Assembly: GCA_030770535.1 (NCBI GenBank) | Contig: JASVEC010000040.1 | Span: 186,001-250,000 of the forward strand | DNA from: Batkoa obscura | Taxonomy: Eukaryota; Entomophthoromycota; Entomophthoromycetes; Entomophthorales; Batkoaceae | Length of the DNA stretch: 64,000 nt | Direction of reading: 5' to 3' | In this document: piece after piece, positions 22,701-32,750 of the stretch | Position numbering within the stretch: position 1 is the stretch's first letter | Layout: each line of letters begins with the position of its first letter | Program-made: the position numbers and the translations under genes | The notes under the pieces: generated by a model | What the model saw: only the letters and a program-made list of their open reading frames with translations | Told to the model about the DNA's origin: nothing | The model's database searches: none

Positions 22701-24656
22701 CCTTTTCAATCAATTTAACAAAGCTTACAAAAATTTCAAATTGTTGTCAAGTTCGATGCTTAGCTTTGATTGGTGTTTAAAGTTGATTCTATGGGATGTT
22801 TTAATTGGTAATTTTTATTATGAAAAAAATAGCAATAGAGTTTGAAATAGTTCAACATGAAGTTAAAATAGACTTCATATTAATAATATTAAAATCAAGC
22901 TAAAAATTTAACTGAAGTTGGCCTATAAGTGTGTGGTGTAAATAATGAAGGATTTGGCTTGTATATGTATTATCGTATAAACTGCAAATATTCATTATAG
23001 TAGCTCACTTTTATTTAATCTCTGAGCAAGTGCGCTTAGGTGTCACACCTACTAGCTTATATATGAATGATAGTTATTATTTTTATGCTTTGAAAGTTCC
23101 TAGTTCAGTTTAAATATGGCATCGGTACATATTATATTTTATAAATGTACATTTTAAATAAAAATGTAGATTTGTTGGTATAAAGTGCTTTGTTGTATTT
23201 ATAGTAGTTTGTCTAATAGTTTGATTTTAAGAACCAAAATTAAAACTATCATAAAAGGATTAGGATAGAAATATAAAACCAATGCAACTATTATAATACT
23301 AGGGTAAATATTATGCTGATTCAATCCAATATACTATTATGTACTTTTACTTTTTAAAATTTGAGAGCTTTATATAGCTTTATAAAAATAAACCAAAAGA
23401 AATTCAGTGAAAATAACAAAATAGTAATTAAACATACATATAAACTTTTTATTATGAAAACTTAAGAGTATCTACATTAAACAGATATATTCAAGGAGTT
23501 ACCACAGTAATAGTTATAAACAACATTTTATTATAATAATTTATAAAGCTTTTTAATTAAAGTTCATCATATACATAACATACGTAAGGTGGTTTTTATA
23601 GGGAAACAGCACTTATCTAGCATTTAATATTATACATCATACTAAAGTGATAATATCCTAAAAATAAATTTCCAAATCTTTGTAAGATATTTTGACATAA
23701 TCTTCCCAATCTTTTATGATTAATATGGATATTTTGTTTTAAGATTTGGATTAAAGCAGTAGGCAGCAATAAGCACATTAAAATATGATATCAATGTTAA
23801 TTGAAACTTGATGAAGCAGCAATTTATCAAAAACGTACTAATGTTATCTTCTTTTGTAATTTTTCTGCATAGATTCACTTGTAATATTAGCAATTACTTC
23901 AATGTTACAACTTTTGTGTGAAATTATTATCCTTTGATCACTTTGATTTATATACCTTAAACTGTGGAAACAAAGTGGGGATAGTTTATGACCATACTCT
24001 ATTAATATTAAAGAGAAAGCTAACCCCTCTCAGAACTATAATACAATCGAGTTTTACATAATTCATCAAAATCTAGTCTCCTTTATAAACTCATAGGTTT
24101 ACTAATCTGTTATTTATTTATTTATGTCTTATAATAAGAATTAAAAGTCACTACCTTTATTTTTCCTATAACTTGAGACATCGTTTTTCTAAATAGTTTC
24201 AAAAAATTCTCATATTTATATATATTGAAATTGAAATAATCGCTCCTATCAAGGTTGTTCATTCTTTTTACATTCCAAAAAATAAATTCGCATCTACATA
24301 ACATTTCGATTTAAACTGTAATTTTTATACTTCATTTCATACTATTTTCGAATAGTTTACAATCTAATTCCATTTAATATCCATCCATAATCCATCTGTT
24401 GATCTTACTAAATTCTACAACATCAATCTTTGATGAATTATAAAACATCTCCACTATTCACATTGCGAAATTACTGTATAACTGAAATACATGAATAATA
24501 TAAAAAAACATATAAATATGTCAAAAATGCTTTGTGATTTTCTTTATATAAATATAAAGAAGGTTCGTAGCGGTCGCACCTTTTATGAAAAACAAAATAA
24601 AAATTTTAAACCAAACTATTTTTTATTGTTAGTTAAATTATTTAAAGCCTAACACT
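22701..24656. other. Long intergenic AT-rich stretch
   Basis: About 2 kb with no supported gene, RNA or MITE copy. A 60-codon minus frame at 24122-24304 lacks any domain and is not called. Confidence 0.4.
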
Positions 24657-25022
24657 TTATTCTTCTTCTTCCTCATCACCGAGGTTATTATCAACGTTAT
24701 AATAACGTAATTTGTAGGTAGCCTTGTTAGTAGCAACAACACGGACCCAATCTCTGATGCTGTGTTTCTTTAAATACTTCTTGGTTAAATATTTGAAGTA
24801 ACGTTTAGCGAATGGAACTTTGGAGGTAACAGTAAGCTTGTTATCAGTGGAACGAGAGATCTTGACATTGTTACCGAGGTTGTTGGTACGACCAGCAACC
24901 TTGACGCGATCGTGTAAGAATTTTTCGAAAGCGGCAGCATCAAAGATACCATCTTTAGCTGGGGTAGAGCAATCAATAACGAATTTGCTGTTAGTAGGCT
25001 TAGCAACCTTGGCGGCAGACAT
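24657..25022 (-). CDS. rpl22: 60S ribosomal protein eL22
   Basis: An intronless 121-residue protein with the eL22 pattern: SKFVIDCSTPAKDGIFDAAA, FEKFLHDRVKVAGRTNNLGN, PFAKRYFKYLTKKYLKKHSI, RDWVRVVATNKATYKLRYYN and a Glu-only C-terminal tail. It is a large-subunit ribosomal protein that contacts 28S rRNA near the exit tunnel. Codon choice is more GC-rich and regular than in its neighbours, as expected for a highly expressed gene. An AAACCCTT element lies about 70 bp upstream of the start. The gene diverges from the Spp2-like gene. Confidence 0.97.
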   Translation of the reverse strand: MSAAKVAKPTNSKFVIDCSTPAKDGIFDAAAFEKFLHDRVKVAGRTNNLGNNVKISRSTDNKLTVTSKVPFAKRYFKYLTKKYLKKHSIRDWVRVVATNKATYKLRYYNVDNNLGDEEEEE

Positions 25023-25091
25023 TTTTATGAATGTGAAAGAAGGTGAACCTAATGGGGATTGATTCTTTTAATGTATCTGTTGGTTTTTTAT

Positions 25092-25099
25092 AAACCCTT
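25092..25099. promoter_or_regulatory. Telo-box-like AAACCCTT in the eL22 promoter
   Basis: An AAACCCTT element about 70 bp upstream of the eL22 start. Telomere-repeat-like boxes are known upstream of ribosomal protein genes in several eukaryotes. One copy in AT-rich DNA is weak evidence. Confidence 0.25.
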
Positions 25100-25521
25100 A
25101 AAAAATTTTAATTGGTTGAATTCATAAATTTTGCATTTGTTGTGCTTGCAAAAATCAATAAGGGATTTATCGAACTTTAGTTAGTTGATGATAAATAACA
25201 TTTGAAAGAAGCAACTTTTTTGGGAAATAATAATTAGTACATAAATTCAATTCTGGTCATTCAAATAAATAATCCAGTGATAAAACATTAAGATATGGGA
25301 CTGTAATTTAAAAGCAAACAACTTCCTGAAATTACAATATAGCTTTTTTATAAATAGTGATAATATGATATTAGTGAAGAGTAATCTATTTGTTATTTAA
25401 ACATATGATTTCAACATCAAAGCAACTGCGAACACGTTCAAAAAATAAACATTAAGTTGTGCACAAGAAAAAAATATGCAAATATTCTTTAGTAAACTAG
25501 ATAATTAAAAATTAGTTTACC

Positions 25522-26480
25522 ATGTTTCAAAAACCAAACAACAATAACAACAATGAAAAGAAGGGATTTAAAAGTAAATTCAATGCAAAGAAAGTACAAG
25601 CTACATTCAAAGTAAAAGGATTTGAAAAAGAAGAAGCTAAACCAATTGAAACAGTGGAATTAATTAAAGGATTTAATGGTAATGAAGTGGAAAGGTAACT
25701 AAGATTTATTTTTATAATTAATTTAATGATTTTTTAGTTTAGCACCGCCAAAAGTCGAAAAAGGACCATTGGTAATTCCATTTTCTGGTAAAGAAGCGGC
25801 ATGGAAGAAAAAGATAAAAACATATGTACCAGAAGAATTGATAAATAGAGGCGAAACAGTAACTCATTCTACGCTCAATGTAGAAGAAAAAGAAAGAAAA
25901 TTTGGATTAAATGTATCTACCAAAAGTAAAGAAGTGGATACCGCTACTGTTGAAGAAGAGATTGAAATAAGTACTGTAAAAGTGGAAGAGATATCCTTAG
26001 AAGAACAAGCTAGAAGAGAGTTAATGAAAGGTAAAATAAATCATTTCACTTAGTTTTCAAATAATAATGTTTATTTTTAGAGGTTAGTGCAGAAAAACAA
26101 GTTAAAGTAGGAGTTATACCAATGAAAAGAACAGAAGACGAAGCGTTCAAGGAAGAATATGAAAATGCACCAGAAGAAGTAATATTTCATTAACTTTTAT
26201 TAATAATAGATCTAATTTCAAATAGAATACATTAGAAGATTATGAAGATGTACCAATTGAAGAGTTTGGTGCAGCCTTACTTCGAGGGATGGGATGGAAA
26301 GATGGAGAAAGTATTGGATTAAAAAAATCAAAAGAGTAATATGTTTTTATTTTACTAGATGTTAAAATACTAACACTTGCTTATAGAGATCCAAAAGTAT
26401 ATGAAAATAAAAAACGGCCACGATTATTAGGTTTAGGAGCTAAAGAACGAAAACTGGAACCTGGGAAGAAAAAGAAATAA
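25522..26480 (+). CDS. spp2: Pre-mRNA splicing factor Spp2 (GPKOW-type G-patch protein)
   Basis: The Lys/Asn-rich N-terminus (MFQKPNNNNNNEKKGFKSKF) leads to ETVELIKGFNGNEVE and a PLVIPFSGKEAAWKKK block typical of GPKOW/Spp2. An acidic middle follows, then the G-patch core VPIEEFGAALLRGMGWKDGE, followed by RPRLLGLGAKE and a Lys-rich end. Spp2 binds and activates the spliceosomal helicase Prp2 before the first splicing step. Four short introns are evident, one of them splitting the end of the G-patch (near 26339-26386). The stop ends at 26480, a single base before the convergent neighbour. Confidence 0.92.
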
Positions 26481-26481
26481 T

Positions 26482-27000
26482 TCAACTCTTTTTGGCTTGC
26501 ATCAGATTAACTAATCTTTGGTCTGGATTTAATAAAGCTTTTTTTAAACCCATTAAAAATTGCTTCCGGATATCGATTTTATCCTTGTTATTATTTAATA
26601 ATTTCTTCAGACTGTGTTTCACATTGAATAAATCCTTTTCATCAACATTTATCTCCAAGTTTTGACTTAGCTCATATAATTTTAATTCTCTCTTTAATAG
26701 AATAAACTCTTTCTTTAATTTAGGGTTTAGACTTAACACCTGTTGTTGTGTATTGATATCTGGTTTTAAATTAAATTGATGAAATTTTTGATCGAATTTA
26801 TTATAGAATGAAATTAACTCTTCTTCTTTTATGTCTTTTTTATCGTTAGATAATAAAGGTTCTAAATATTGTTTTAATTTTAAATAACTTAATTGATTGA
26901 TATTTTTTTTAGTTATATCATTTTGAAAGTAATCAGGATGGATTAAAAAAGTAATTTGCTTAAAATAGTTTGTTATAATTTTCTTTTTCATTGATTTCAA
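26482..27000 (-). CDS. TCAIM-like DUF4460 protein with a J-like HPD motif
   Basis: An uninterrupted 172-residue frame. The N-terminal half fits the DUF4460 domain of TCAIM-type mitochondrial proteins: KQITFLIHPDYFQND has the HPD of a J-domain-like fold, followed by NINQLSYLKLKQYLEPL. The remainder is Lys/Leu/Asn-rich and helical and ends LNPDQRLVNLMQAKKS. In animals TCAIM is mitochondrial, and related domains occur in fungal proteins. No targeting peptide is obvious beyond the basic start MKSMKKKIITNYF. It converges on Spp2 with one base between stop codons and diverges from AP-3 sigma with a 109 bp gap. Confidence 0.65.
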   Translation of the reverse strand: MKSMKKKIITNYFKQITFLIHPDYFQNDITKKNINQLSYLKLKQYLEPLLSNDKKDIKEEELISFYNKFDQKFHQFNLKPDINTQQQVLSLNPKLKKEFILLKRELKLYELSQNLEINVDEKDLFNVKHSLKKLLNNNKDKIDIRKQFLMGLKKALLNPDQRLVNLMQAKKS

Positions 27001-27109
27001 ATAAAAAAATAAAACTTAATTCTGAAAAGAAGTCAAAGATTAACCAAGAATTAGTGCATAATTTTGGTTTTTTTCAAAAATAATTACGTTTATTTTTATC
27101 ATTTCAATT

Positions 27110-27788
27110 ATGATTCAGTGTGCTTTGATATTTAACAATCATGGCAAACCCAGGTTATTGAAATTTTATCAACAGATAGTAAACTATATCTCCTCATCCT
27201 CACCCCATTATTAACCCTTATCTAGCCCGTACCAAAACAACAAGAAATATTAAACGAAATATTTTCTTTAGTATCCAAACGACCAGATACCGCATGTAAC
27301 TTTTTAGAAGGAAGTCAATTGATAGGTGGTAAAGATACTCGAGTAATATATCGTCATTATGCTACCCTTTATTTTGTTTTTGTGGTTGATTCTTCAGAAT
27401 CAGACTTGGGGATTTTGGACTTAATTCAAGTATTTGTTGAATCCTTGGACCGTTGTTTTGAAAATGTTTGTGAATTGGACTTGGTAAGGGTTTAAAATGA
27501 TTTACTATATTTATACTTTTTTAACTAACTTTTATTAGATATTTCATTTTGAAGAAGTAAATAAGGTTTCAGATTTAATTGATAATTGTTAATACTTATT
27601 TTAAGGTTCATCAAATATTAGATGAAATGATTTCTGGAGGAATGGTAAATACATATATTAATATAAGTAACATTTTATAATATTTTTAGGTTTTGGAGAC
27701 CAATATTAATGAAATAGTTAGTGCTGTGCAAGAAGCCAATAAAACAAAAAAAGGGCTTGCAAATGCACTACTGAATTATGGAGGATAA
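27110..27788 (+). CDS. aps3: AP-3 adaptor complex sigma subunit
   Basis: A longin-fold small chain of the AP-3 coat, which sorts cargo to the vacuole or lysosome. Conserved blocks run in order: MIQCALIFNNHGKPRLLKFY, FSLVSKRPDTACNFLEGSQL, RHYATLYFVFVVDSSESDLG, LDLIQVFVESLDRCFENVCE, LDLIFHFEEVHQILDEMISG and GMVLETNINEIVSAVQEANK. The DSSESxLGILDLIQVFVE stretch is specific to sigma-3. At least four introns are needed. One internal exon is just 18 nt (27539-27556, IFHFEE) and the next 39 nt. Start and end agree with family length. Confidence 0.95.
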
Positions 27789-27950
27789 AAGTTAACTTGG
27801 TTTCTCTTGCTCTTTTATTTAAAAGATAAACAAAATAATAATTTAAAATACCATGATATTAATATTAACTTGTAGAATAACATTTTTTATTCAATATTAA
27901 TCTATAAACTACTTTTATCTTATTATTTTATAAACTTTTAATTATTGAGT

Positions 27951-29502
27951 TTATAATCCCTTATTGAAATAAAGCTGTCTTTCTTTAGTAAGTGTTTTAA
28001 ACTCCGATTCAAGCTTCTCAATGGAAATTGGAGATCTTTGTGGGAATACAGCAATAGCTGCTGGTAAAGCAGTGAGTAAAGATGCTGCTACCAAAGCTAA
28101 ACAAGGTTATTAGATCAGCAATAAAATTAATAATATCCTATCTTGCCTGCATTAATTGGTATAAATAATCTTGGATTATTTTTTAAAAAGCTCTTTTTTT
28201 CTAGTACACTTAAAATCATTGGCGGCTAATAATACGATTAGTTATTGTTTAAAAGGTGATTTATATAAGCCTACTAATAATAATGCAGGAAAAGCTAATG
28301 ATTAAATAAATTCTAGTATTTAATAATAATAATAATAATAATAATTTAATTTTACCTGTTAAAACCTTGATACAGCAACCTAAGAAGATATAAATAACCA
28401 TTGTTAAAATATAATTCAATAAACTTACTTGGCCAATAGCATGAGCCCCAGCAACTTTAGACTTACCAACAATATTACCATCTTTGTCATAAACATGAAT
28501 CCCTTCACTATAGAAACCAATTAATTTTTAATACGTTTTATATAAAAAACATAATAAAACCATTACACAATCTCTTTTCCTCTCATTAACATGACATTCA
28601 AAGAAGAAGCGGTAGCAACAGAAGCAAATGGTACGCATTTGTTTAATATACTGGCTGTTGCTGGACTAAATTTACTTCTTTTTACTAAAGCAGTCAAACC
28701 TAGGGCCATAGAAACAGAAGCTAATTATATTGAAAAAACATTAATTTAGTTCCAATTTTAATTATAAAAAACAATATTAATAGTATTTACCAAAAACAGC
28801 ACAACCGTAAGCAAACCCAGTTTCTTGTAAGGACATAGGTACACTTTTATTTGCGTTAGCCCACTAATTTTTTAGTTAGGATTTGCTTATATTTTAATAT
28901 AATGATTATAATATAAATGAAATAACTCACATTAATAGCTACATTACAAGATTGATTTGCCCATTGCCAAAATATAATACCAGCAGTAGTTGGATTGGGT
29001 AATAATAAACCAACGGTTACTATCAAATTGGTCTAGTTGTTTATTAGTTATGATAACAGTAATAATAAAACATTGTAGATAACAAAACATTATATACTAA
29101 CTAAATAACTTACAGGTACAAAACTGGCCATTCTAAAAGGTAAAAAAATAATTTCTTTAGTATCTGGATGAATGGAAGAATCTACTATTTTTTTTGCTTT
29201 CCATAATTTTTCAACATCTATTTCAGTATTAATCCCTTGTTGATAGTCATCAACTAATTTTTGACTATCTAATATTTGTTGTTTTGAAGCTAATAAATTC
29301 CTTTAAAGTGGGATTTAATTTTCTTGTTACTGATTGTGAAGATGTATGTTACTTGGGATTAGTCACATCGATAAAATGTTTTAATCTTCCTAGAAAAGTA
29401 GCTTGAGAATATCTAGGTTGGGCTAAAGATTGAGTAAGTATGATTTGCTTTTTTATTAAGGATAAGCTTAAGCTTACTTAAATCTATACGTTCTGCTTCC
29501 AT
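27951..29502 (-). CDS. fsf1: Sideroflexin (mitochondrial serine/amino-acid carrier family)
   Basis: An inner-membrane carrier of the SFXN family, whose animal members import serine for one-carbon metabolism. Visible blocks are [20 protein letters not shown] at the N-terminus, [40 protein letters not shown] (the family hallmark WQW.NQS.N), LALGLTAL-type helices, [20 protein letters not shown] and the C-terminal FNKGL. The first coding exon is only 25 nt. About eight introns follow, one containing an (AAT)n run at about 28321-28345. The start at 29502 lies 176 bp from the divergent CHCH gene, suggesting a shared promoter. Confidence 0.92.
28321..28345. repeat. (AAT)n trinucleotide run in a sideroflexin intron
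   Basis: About eight AAT units in non-coding intron sequence between sideroflexin exons. Confidence 0.7.
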
Positions 29503-29678
29503 TTTAATTTGATAGTAACTTAATAAAACTATCAAAATTTATACTTTTATATGATTTTTTTTATAAAAGTATCATTGGCTCTGTTTTATCTTCAAAAGAA
29601 GGATAAACTTTAAGATAAAAAAGATAAAAAGAGTATCCTTTTTTAAATAAACATTACAATAAATTAAATTAGATTAAA

Positions 29679-29840
29679 ATGGATCCAAAGGAAACAACTA
29701 AAGAAGCGACTAAATTAAACCTATGTCAAGTCCAGGAATTAAAAGAATGTTTAGATAAACATAATGGCGATATGACCCAATGCCAACATTTAATTCAACA
29801 ATTTAAAAATTGTTCCAAAAAATCATTAGAAAATAAATAA
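29679..29840 (+). CDS. Small CHCH (twin-Cys) mitochondrial-type protein, 53 aa
   Basis: An intronless 53-codon frame. Cysteines are arranged C-x7-C, then C-x10-C, then C-x9-C (LCQVQELKEC and QCQHLIQQFKNC), with helical Gln/Leu/Lys spacing between. This is a coiled-coil-helix (CHCH) pattern of the kind oxidised by Mia40 in the intermembrane space, close in layout to the C-terminal domain of CHCHD2/Mix17-type proteins. Homologues usually have a longer N-terminal part, which is lacking here. It diverges from sideroflexin (176 bp) and converges with NAD kinase (about 100 bp between stops). The assignment is by Cys pattern only. Confidence 0.65.
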   Translation: MDPKETTKEATKLNLCQVQELKECLDKHNGDMTQCQHLIQQFKNCSKKSLENK

Positions 29841-29943
29841 ACAATAGTTTTGTTGATAACCTCCACCATTTATTACTTTAAAATATATATACTATATAAT
29901 TTAATAACTTGAATAAATTTTATTATAATTAAATACATTCATC

Positions 29944-31546
29944 TTAATCTTCTTCGATATCTTCTGAGGAATCCTCTTCTCCTTGTGAAGACTCATCTAA
30001 TGGTTTTTGAACCGACCTTTGATTCCATAACAAGCATCTGTTTAATGAATTAAACCAGTCTTTTGATTGAGTACCTTCTGCACAAACAGTAGGAAAAGGA
30101 AATTTAGATGCAACAACTCTAATAAAATCACCTCTCGAAAGTTCAACTCTACCCCTACCATCGAAAGAAGCCCAAGCTGTGCCTCTTGAACTAAAAGGTA
30201 CACAAATGCACAAAGTAATGGAATCTGGTAATAGCATGGGTCTAAAAGAAAGTGAATGTGGACAAATTGGAGATATTAATAAAGCTGGTATTTCTGGATG
30301 AACTAACGAACCCCCTGCAGCTAACGAATAAGCAGTTGAACCAGTTGGTGTAGCCACAGTTAAACCATCTGCTTGTACAGTAGTTAAATACTCTCCATCC
30401 CCAAATAATTCTAATTGGGACATAAAAGGGGAGGGTCCCCTATCAACTACCAAATCATTTAAAATTTCATAAGTCATACCTTCAATAAAACCTTTATAGC
30501 CAAATTCACTACGAAACGGACTTGTTATGGCTATTTCTTCTTCTTCGGTATCTATAGTTGCATCTCCAAATAATAAACTAGCATGAGATTTTAAGTTTTT
30601 GGCTTTCTTATAATTACCATTTGAAGAACACACTCTGGATAATGGAGCTGAACTTAAAGCATCATATTTGAATATAGTACAACTGAATCGCATTCTCATA
30701 TTAATACGCACCCCCTCTTCTAAAGATTGTTGAATCATATTACGATGTTGATTAAAATCAAAAGTGGTTAAAAAACCTAATGAACCTAAATGGAATGGCA
30801 TAACTGAAGGTACAATTTTTTGAAATAGCCAGGATGTATATAATACGGTTCCATCGCCACCTAAAGTTATTACCAAATCAAATAATTCTGGGGAAGATGC
30901 TACTAGTTCGGGTGTCCAACAATTTAACTTTACTGATGGATTGACTATCTTTTGAGTTAATGAATTAAATCTAAAACGCTTCGATTTTTCTAAATGTTTA
31001 TCAACATATCTAAAATAATCAAATATTAGTTCAATAAGCTGCAGTTCTATTTAATATTTTTTTATACTTACACTGTCATCCCTTTTGTAGAACCAAGCTT
31101 AATATCTAATAATAAATATTCTACCAAATCTCTAGCTAACTTAATCAATTTTTTATCACCAGGTTTAGTCACAACTAATATTGATTTTGGATTATTAAAC
31201 TTTATTCTCTTTTTGGCTGATAAAAAAAGGTTATAAGTAAAAAGAGAATATAAATAATTTGATAAAGCTTACCCAATTTTTTGGACACCAATCTAACTGC
31301 TACTGCCGTTCTAGCTAATTCTGAAGCATCTTGACTTTGTTTCATGGATAATTTACGAAATTTAGACATTTTATTGGAGGGGTCAAGCAAAGCATGGATC
31401 AAACACGGGTTATCTTCATCATATAAGTCATCTTGTAAATCTGTTGTGATTATATTGTTCGTTATCTCTGTATCATTGAGTTCTAAATTTTCTAACTTTC
31501 TATTAAGCTGATAACCCAACAGCTGATTGTCTTTGAGAATGCTCAT
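29944..31546 (-). CDS. NAD(H) kinase
   Basis: Introns at 31217-31272 and 31010-31071 leave an exact 494-residue frame. The N-terminal ~100 residues are poorly conserved and acidic. The catalytic part carries LVITLGGDGTVLYTSWLFQK (GGDGT motif), PFHLGSLGFLT, the NE/D-like region EILNDLVVDRGPSPFMSQLE, TVQADGLTVATPTGSTAYSL, GGSLVHPEIPALLISPICPH and SFRPMLLPDS. Together these define eukaryotic NAD kinase (EC 2.7.1.23), which makes NADP from NAD and ATP. The C-terminus is a Glu/Asp/Ser-rich tail. No mitochondrial presequence is evident, so a cytosolic Utr1-like enzyme is likelier than a Pos5-like one. Confidence 0.95.
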
Positions 31547-32750
31547 TATTTGTTGCTGGCTGAGAAGAATGTAGAGTATAAAATAGTAAATTAGTAAAAA
31601 ATAAGTATAAAATATGAGAATGAATGTTTAACTTATTTCAAGTCTATTCATAAATTCTGTTAAAATGTATTTAGTTTTATTGGATTAGGGGTTACCTTTA
31701 AATTTAGGATTAATTAAGTTATATGGCTAATTTTTGTTCTCAGATTTGTAATCATTTCTAAATTATTCCTTTTTTATGTTTTAAAATTATATAATGATCG
31801 AAAAATTATAAAATTCAAATCGAATATTCAAGTTTTTATTAAAGAGATAAGATTATCATACTTATAAGACAATATTTAAGAGTGTGATAATAATAAAAAT
31901 AAATACTATAAAAATTTCATTTTCATTTTATTTTTATTTTATTTTCATTTTATTTTTATTTTATTTTTATTTTATTTTTATTTTATTTTTATTTTCAAAA
32001 CTATAAAATATTAAAACTGAAATCTTAAAGGCTAAATTTACATCTAAATCACCGTTTTAAAATTTTAATGTAAAGTGACTTTAATTAAGAAAAACTATTT
32101 TAATTAAACTATATCACAATTTTGAGCAGATAACGCTATCACCTATCACTAACAAATCAATTACATTCAATTCAAAACTGATATCCACATGGTAACTTTA
32201 TCTATTAAGGGATGAAGTTTTTAAGGGATAATATTATGTTTTAATAATTTCACTATAATTAAAATCAAAAATGGGATTATCACATTTGTTAACTTGTTTT
32301 TTATTTATATGATGACTATATATATTATGTTATTTATTTATTCTAATCTTATCTTTTTAAGTTGGCTTAGATAATAATAGATAATATAATTTGTAACATT
32401 TATTCAAACAAAGAGGTTATTTTTGTATATAAATATTTCATATGCTGCTAATGAAGGTAATATGATAATATTTAATTAAAAACTTTGTTGGGGCAAATAA
32501 CCATAGTTATAAAACAACATCATCATAAATACACGAAATTTAAACAATAGTTATGATATAAAAGAATCTTTTTTATACATTTTTCTTATTTTAACTCTAT
32601 ATTTTATACCATCAGCTTATTTTTAACTTATTTCAATAATATAAAAAAATTAGCTTAAAACAATAAAGATAAGCCTTTTTCTTGTTCATTAAAAAAACAT
32701 ATTTATTCTAATTAAGAAACTATCTATTTTCCCTCTATATTTCTTTCTTT
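31547..32750. other. Intergenic region with a pentanucleotide repeat
   Basis: Apart from the (TTTTA)-type tract at 31917-31996 I see no gene or mobile element. The left end is the NAD kinase promoter region and the right end the 3' side of the PPR gene. Confidence 0.4.
31917..31996. repeat. (TTTTA)n-type microsatellite
   Basis: About sixteen TTTTA/TTTTC units in tandem. Units alternate in a decameric pattern and some carry TTTTC. Confidence 0.85.

Noticed and set aside
23037-23051. Perfect 15-bp palindrome TAGGTGTCACACCTA
   Set aside because: Single short palindrome in unannotated DNA, with no partner site or gene context.
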